Virus record (IMG/VR): IMGVR_UViG_3300008952_000003
Coordinates: 1 to 64,000 of that record
Length of the DNA: 64,000 nucleotides
Reading direction: 5' to 3' (one strand)
Origin: a virus
Position numbers and translations under genes: made by a program
Shown: positions 61,301 through 64,000 of the stretch, in pieces
How the letters are laid out: each line of letters begins with the position of its first letter
Position numbering within the stretch: position 1 is the first letter of the stretch
Notes under the pieces: model-generated
Told to the model about the DNA's origin: nothing
Databases searched by the model: none
Seen by the model: the letters and a program-made list of their open reading frames with translations, nothing else

Positions 61301-62954
61301 AGAGAGAAAACACCCGACAGATTTCACACTTCCAGTTGATTGGTATGCCGATGAAGGGCTGCATGAAACCGTAACGATGTACAGTAAGCCATCTTCTTAT
61401 GGACCTCCTATGATGGGGTCGAATATTATTTATGATTCTGGAAGCTATGGTACCTCAAGGGATCGTCAACAAAACTCAGATAGTTTATTTGGAAGAAATC
61501 CCTCATTTACACCACCGTATTACGACGGAGAGTCATGGATTGACATAGTATATTCATCGGCTGTCGACAGGGTGTTGACTCTGGAAGAATTTTTTATGTC
61601 AGCTAGCGTCAATACTCAAAGAATACCAAACAATGAGGCCGCGTGGCCCAATATTCCAGGGGCGATCGGGGCTGTTGTCGCCGATGAATTTCCAATGCAC
61701 AGAAAGAATGCAGATGATTACGCTATGCAATTAAATTCGTCGATCAATCTATTTGGAAAGGCCTTCGACCGCTCAGTCACTTCGGATATCGAATCGTCAG
61801 CTAGGTGGACTATTGAACCTAAGATGGAGGTCCCGGTGTTGAATTTCGGAGATAAAACAAGGCGCCCCCTAACGTTTGAAAATATAGCCCTTCCGACTGG
61901 TGGAGACCCGCTAGACAACTCCGATCGTTTGGACGGATTTCTTGGAAAAACTGCCACACCGATTGGCATGTGGCATCAGTTTGGTTTAATCCCGGAAAAA
62001 GATGAAGGAATACATTTGAGTATAGAAGATATTCCTGTTGATTTTCTCAACAAACCAACATTAAATTCCTTTTATGTGGGCGGCCCAAATATGAAATCAC
62101 TCATCGATATAGTTGGGTTCAACAAGGGCGCCTCAAGAAAGATTGGGAAAGTGGCTGAATCAAAAACAGTTCACGAAGCAGTAGTCGCGATTCCGTACAT
62201 TATTAAGGACGGAGAGAGAAAATTCTTCAAAGTTTGCGGGAATTTAATCAAAAATGCACGCTCAGTTCTGGGAGATGGCACCGAAGCTGTTTCGGAAGAG
62301 CGCCCTGGCGACTCTATTATTGACATGGTATCAAAAATGAAGAGGTATATACTCCCTCCGAGAATGGATTTCGTAGCAAACGATAGTGTGGATCCATTTG
62401 CAATATACATATTTGAATTTTCGCACACTTTTGATCAAAATGATCTATCTTATATCTGGCAAAACACAATGCCAACCACGGGAACCTCCTTTGAGGAGGC
62501 TACAGCAGAGCTTTCCCACAAAATAATCAACAAAGAATTGCTAGAAACATTCAAAGATAAAATAAAATGGCTAGTATTTAAAGCAAAGCAAAGAGGCAAC
62601 AACAATTACTTCAGTCTCGTAAGTGGCCAGTCAGAAGAGGGTAGTGAACAACACAAATATAGTTACAATTGGCCTTATGATTACTTTTCAATGGTAGAAT
62701 TTATAAAAATAGAGTCCGAAATAGAGTATTCGACCGAACAAGCGATTGATATTAATGATTCGTTTGCAGAAGTCAACGAATCACTCCAAAAGGGAGTTAG
62801 ATCCACAAAACAACTCATACCATCACAAGAAAAAGACAGGGCATATACCTCTGAACTGACGATGACAGAGGCAAAAACTGAAAAAAGAGAGAAAGTAAAA
62901 GAAGACAGAGAAAAGAGAAAGATAAGGGGAGCCTTTAAGGCGAAGGACGATTAA
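52302..62954 (+). CDS. 3550-aa multidomain baseplate/tail protein with LamG and repeated beta-sandwich modules
   Basis: A giant protein. ConA/LamG-like domains lie at about residues 184-350 (VSIEFWMKK, WHHYAF, DEFRYWKTA), 677-852 (LEAEVIFP, IYLGGHRLNF, SSLRYW) and 1690-1855 (SISFWLKF, DSISWF). A helical segment near 1030-1130 (KSMEKLRQLFFERVQ) follows the second. A module ending WALNEVTI (about 1612-2030) is repeated near 2698-2868 (WAIDDVSI); the third LamG lies inside the first copy. The C-terminal 40 residues are Lys/Glu/Arg-rich. It probably forms a large fibre-like baseplate arm that binds surface glycans. Confidence 0.7.
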   Translation: MTIRDLFDSANSYKILSNENLENLGANVESSGNMQQRLEEKDRFVPIVNFRYPENFARYGKAEKYYKDSLSRIYNDYPYDGSLKERAQFRNESSYLDLYLLDNKYPRSTGYSIFSPNGWGTQVDSASFGGDPTNIIAKPSTLEYIQVIGGPHESPSEFISSSLRSQFEHANKYDSSTHRESNLKCDFDEGVSIEFWMKKSTLMTGSTSFEVPAMLSNEDSGSVQILLSTRDAADPTQTRFTTVFTSGSIVGFDDTAPLTNTEILDDKWHHYAFTFQNSASVVEIKTYYDGALVQQAPASYPLGVPSTISEITGALKLNVGASRKALYNLAPGVNVDWPEDGWGKLSGSLDEFRYWKTARTSEEIGKYWFTQYGGGTNRDDANVDLGVYLKWNEGITGINSIDSTALDYSGRISNGSWTGYTPEARSTGSAMDEYLKKESEFRDPIIYSFHPRVVSLENSLIESGSAYDLENNASIYNSIPSWITEDDEIGSEDVLNLTQILASYFDTLQLQMEALPALKDKTYNDPNIIKPKTFSSRLLESQGFIAPEIFADVDALAQIMNRDDDRKYELDLTDIKNTIYQNVYNNLINIYKSKGTEKGFRNIVRCFGVDDELIRLNIYGNNVSYDLKDNYRTTTLKKRYADFNHTDRFSATVYQQTASGNPNTVSFISASSDSEYVPFTLEAEVIFPKKLGKDNPLYFDTPFLSSSLFGFHGGIDDINFAWPPLADDRNLQVYAVREELESKNVFFQLRNRDASINLTTDIFEDVYDNQKWNFALRYRFPVTGVDLVSGSDTATPIVELYGVNSDAGIVSNEFLLTASVASSFGTSPKRIYLGGHRLNFTGSIIDHADTKISSLRYWTSYLDNDVIKVHARDPSNYGTKSPYESTYLYITSLTGVAVPQAETLALNWDFSTVTSSDGGISGVPTISDAGYTVQDFSSGSLNLIDRYKWLGNIVKRQHTGRGDFLLPDDKKVVDVKYVYSGKQVAPEVIQSSDAISVLGESDIYFNRDTRPVNFFYALEKSMYQTISDEMLNIFSTIVDFNNLIGDPVNRYRQKYKSMEKLRQLFFERVQNTPDLDKYVEFYKWIDASLNIMLQQLVPMSADVSKEIRTMIESHILERNKYWTKFPTLEMVPTDPESGAKGINELLYDWKRGHHPVNNQQDTNCPWWKQRADRVGDTIASPVISSGDPKVDAGRQKILDVSVSALNRSYSTPYRLGTAQSKVLKGGSNVPGAKKQNFLRTTLNFGTTNGLLLLDGPKYVIDCVEDDVYQLNYRSFVKKIPFTDDYTTNNFNFLAPGTLVGFPDKGSVPTADYHQDSYGPDIEVPAQSPFTEAHVGGLQFRHAPANDGLDDANSRPEGWKVDFSPSGVILTHPDVDKPRAMYYRDETAKRPLNIRNIKGSYGNYTKDHQVVQSAGRYINNHAWVQAGGWDLNPAGAPSIYVAGLIDIPRIQRGRHESTIVSRFSAPGGPETMGDSNGGPGLDRYSAELSFNNDLNARNYTVRSIENKLLTSHVNQFGYFSNTGDIVDGPSSSVNPLDYSGTGSIYQVNRNIRRRLELSGTAVITGSLYDNYWVNHPIPQSDLQYAWINSSYESVDPSGLGYWHEAMFEFTTREKVVLSESFTSSLDPTKWTSQSVTMRQSDDSDNWIARMGTNLGVGSDPRLLTTAKDYNLPFRVDYSYARGGFQNPTSRMYLEFDGNSLLYGSAAAVSASDGRNSISFWLKFQGPIGSDRRIMCTGNSQDKRLYLDLVTPTNYSLRYIRRFTGTDKSFRVTLTDLYDSDYFLENFVHICLVDDENDPVFEPVLYVDGMNATTFSSPSFFSATGTPEIILPSERFHIGENFLGTSTEAFSGSMDSISWFNKLLTEAQAQELYNNGTPGAVQNVSFWPTSITASNQVHYWQLGDANNDEILLGAPPVSPSVYDVGEIPGAHDEDLYAWGAGDMQFLEYPGYNMASPQVTNDETMSFEVSLDSGATWVTASVLADLGDLAGNNVGFLTKNRTFLQNTPGQTARIRFRQDNFSNPKRDHWALNEVTISEITYVDPVTFSPYGDFVSRLWTGGPNIRFGANLEEIADTPLFEVYVPTVYNGLNYNVYEPIDTENSQIGYPLSTDIGDYLNEALVPGFRNKVGDVPAQRLGRSSMLNAILLKRNGPYQYPNWKQIRTGEHALARYYRNNNIITVTREPGRSLTLDGQAYIEPFGDTFSFKEPAVNSKYAPVEFSLGMRMETIPENGDPYYIVRPVTIKTSYGNNLGYFDSPKLNRLAKFDDENDGLEEQPYDVIKDMYLNGALNKLESPVYSLVSLKYAEKVYPAVKNLYSKQVRERIDFSNTFWRQSRVDRNTLGSEKFGGTNSQGFVRAQSAWALDGRTDFTRNANVARNYDSPTSTNGELQNEYTMVWRENHIVAPAFAEDLFPTVIYSRRQDPNTLYSVVSPNGMEFINTNSTSSTYVAQIEFQSDFSNYPGTASHGYINSAVGDAKWQSGELAGKIIDGSFASASTTPYYDDYDRFNEELRLKNKDYSIVPEFRISEHMDFYFDEHGGDFLTNNKNMLSIFGSPSASSGQEGFYKTYSHGDFMKFFEVIDSDHKEISDLEKTLTLKCSALKKFVPYDGFYPAERCLEIANKFSSSYSQYVTSSGNFEFKDTQIRMRPLMAPFMAPGILFNTIKSGIAVDYPVYTGSYIAARYILKNSTPGIHGGDTYLEEDFVSGSGGTFERGVDTAVWDFDTSNDGPDVRENVAQTNWIFRFRGTHSPDKRYLITQDEFETPFRVTFKYCRGDFENGLTPGYDLERPEVNDDFMFGYSVDGGTTWLTQSVFTSGSTKSGDDLVALGGSGFLEHTASFPAGSGSVKLMWKQIDWTGGNADNWAIDDVSIDAYFHPTPYYGLGPKSIDKVGWDYRVPFEAVLYPEMTNGLDFVDMEVNPQIALSSSLTFGVIIDPSMRTRLVAPSTDNLYKLMINNFLAETVEFFLKNGRLSSFRSNASDTGFEFKSGSYGMRVKIRRSMNKERKHPTDFTLPVDWYADEGLHETVTMYSKPSSYGPPMMGSNIIYDSGSYGTSRDRQQNSDSLFGRNPSFTPPYYDGESWIDIVYSSAVDRVLTLEEFFMSASVNTQRIPNNEAAWPNIPGAIGAVVADEFPMHRKNADDYAMQLNSSINLFGKAFDRSVTSDIESSARWTIEPKMEVPVLNFGDKTRRPLTFENIALPTGGDPLDNSDRLDGFLGKTATPIGMWHQFGLIPEKDEGIHLSIEDIPVDFLNKPTLNSFYVGGPNMKSLIDIVGFNKGASRKIGKVAESKTVHEAVVAIPYIIKDGERKFFKVCGNLIKNARSVLGDGTEAVSEERPGDSIIDMVSKMKRYILPPRMDFVANDSVDPFAIYIFEFSHTFDQNDLSYIWQNTMPTTGTSFEEATAELSHKIINKELLETFKDKIKWLVFKAKQRGNNNYFSLVSGQSEEGSEQHKYSYNWPYDYFSMVEFIKIESEIEYSTEQAIDINDSFAEVNESLQKGVRSTKQLIPSQEKDRAYTSELTMTEAKTEKREKVKEDREKRKIRGAFKAKDD

Positions 62955-62956
62955 AA

Positions 62957-64000
62957 ATGGAGTTTTTTGACGATAAAGAAGAGGTATTGGATATACAATT
63001 GACTCAATTTGGGAAGCACTTGCTATCTCTTGGGAAGTGGAAGCCCACATATTATGCTTTTTTTGATGACAATATTCTTTATGACGGAAAATATGCCGAA
63101 TTAGTCGAAGAACAGAACGATATAGAGGGTAGAATACAAGATATCACCCCACAGATGCACACTCAGCATGTTTTTTCTGGCAGAGAAACGGATTTTTTAA
63201 GAATTCTGGAAGCAAAAGAAGAAAAAGACCTCAGTGAAGAGGAAAAGGTAAGGATTCAATCAACACCAGAAAGGGATTACTCACTAGTGTCCCCCCTTGG
63301 AAACTCAGAACTGGGAGTAGATAAAACACCAAGGTGGTCAATTAAGTCATTATCTGGCGAGATACAAAGTTCTTCTGAATTCCTCACAGGATCCTTTCAG
63401 AGTCTAAGGATTCCACAGATAAATATGCAAATATCATATCGAGCACTCGCCAGGAGTACGAGGGCATTCCCCGCAGGAGTGGAATCTTTTGGGCAGATTG
63501 AGGCAGAAGAGCTTAATCTGGGGGTTTTTTCTGATGGCACCTTCTTGGATATAATTAGTGATTCTCTATTGCTGGATATTTCTGAGCTTAATACGGAGTT
63601 TGATGTTGAGAATTTCGAAATAGAAGTCTTCAAAGTTGAAAATAGCGAGCTTCCGGGAACAAGTAATCCAAATATTAGCACTTTAAATCAACTTTTTTTC
63701 GAAAAAAGAAAAGAGCAAATACAAAACAATATTTTAATTTCTGATAGGCCATCCAACGAGATAATTCCCACTGATCCAACGTATGTGGAGTATTATTTTG
63801 ATGTATTTCTAGATGACGAAATCGATGAAAATACGATATGTGCCGCCGTAAGCAAGCTAAAATCAAACGGAATTTACATAGATACAGAGTTCGATTGTCC
63901 CGAGTCCCCACTCCAGGCTACAGCAGTTAATCCATATTTAGATCAGACTGAAACGACCCTGGTTGTGTGTAATGATGACGACATAAATACGCCTCCAAGG
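62957..64000 (+). CDS. Hypothetical phage structural protein (partial, runs off the window)
   Basis: ATG 62957 opens a frame with no stop to the last base (348 codons). Start: EEVLDIQLTQFGKHLLSLGK, then KPTYYAFFDDNILYD, QHVFSGRETDF, a Ser-rich middle and acidic beta-rich end. The beginning fits a conserved family seen next to baseplate genes in marine phages, by memory of the pattern. The 3' end is missing, so length and C-terminal domains are unknown. Confidence 0.62.
   Translation, partial: MEFFDDKEEVLDIQLTQFGKHLLSLGKWKPTYYAFFDDNILYDGKYAELVEEQNDIEGRIQDITPQMHTQHVFSGRETDFLRILEAKEEKDLSEEEKVRIQSTPERDYSLVSPLGNSELGVDKTPRWSIKSLSGEIQSSSEFLTGSFQSLRIPQINMQISYRALARSTRAFPAGVESFGQIEAEELNLGVFSDGTFLDIISDSLLLDISELNTEFDVENFEIEVFKVENSELPGTSNPNISTLNQLFFEKRKEQIQNNILISDRPSNEIIPTDPTYVEYYFDVFLDDEIDENTICAAVSKLKSNGIYIDTEFDCPESPLQATAVNPYLDQTETTLVVCNDDDINTPPR

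Noticed and set aside
52302-62954. Many overlapping open frames on the - strand in the tail region
   Set aside because: They are short, lack ribosome sites and lie fully within clear + strand genes; treated as shadows.

Overview
This window is part of the genome of a large contractile-tailed bacteriophage (Caudoviricetes, myovirus type) with T4-like traits. It carries a late sigma factor resembling T4 gp55, a gp25-like baseplate wedge protein, a gp6/J-like baseplate protein, phoH, clpP and five tRNA genes. It also has very large baseplate or tail proteins. Genes are densely packed with ATGA or TAATG junctions, the DNA is AT-rich, and almost everything lies on the + strand; only 6147-8677 is on the - strand. 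No integrase, repressor, plasmid or bacterial housekeeping operon is visible, so I read it as a virulent phage. The style of the small proteins resembles uncultured marine phages, but the host cannot be told from this window.

Layout. 1-6.2 kb: end of an upstream gene, a short remnant of a tRNA 3' end, a methyltransferase, an 831-aa protein, two hypotheticals, tRNA-Thr, a di-iron oxygenase-like protein, tRNA-Ala and a VOC-family protein. 6.1-8.7 kb (- strand): a 799-aa PcfJ-like protein followed by a 44-aa membrane protein. 8.7-18.3 kb: a thioredoxin-like lipoprotein, small accessory genes, a YkuK-type (DUF458) RNase H-fold protein, an HExxH protein, a LamG/choice-of-anchor protein, coiled-coil proteins, and a fusion of a ligase-type nucleotidyltransferase with an NMNAT-like domain. 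18.3-26.5 kb: a promoter followed by a G-free tandem-repeat leader, a metallophosphoesterase, a fatty-acid-hydroxylase-like membrane protein, three tRNAs, clpP, an HldE-like nucleotidyltransferase, a PIN-PhoH protein and a Cas4/RecB-like nuclease.

26.5-39.3 kb is the most striking part. It is an unbroken run of 16 genes for a fucosylated, probably sulfated glycan: GDP-mannose 4,6-dehydratase and GDP-fucose synthase, five or so glycosyltransferases including GT11- and GT10-type fucosyltransferases, five sulfotransferases, two methyltransferase-like genes (one a deletion chimera) and an NAD-dependent epimerase. The phage appears able to make GDP-fucose and attach and sulfate sugars, using host GDP-mannose and PAPS.

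39.3-64 kb is the late region: small zinc-ribbon and membrane proteins, the late sigma factor, then a baseplate/tail block. That block holds an M15 peptidase-bearing hub-like protein, a 1716-aa structural protein, gp25-like and J-like wedge proteins, a DNRLRE-like protein and a 3550-aa protein with LamG and repeated beta-sandwich modules. The last gene runs off the end of the window.

Regulation. Eight near-consensus sigma70 promoters (TTGACA or one mismatch, 16-17 bp, TATAAT-like) were found; they suggest host-sigma-driven early or middle transcription. A second motif, AAAACTATTTATA, precedes three genes and is a candidate late promoter for the gp55-like factor.
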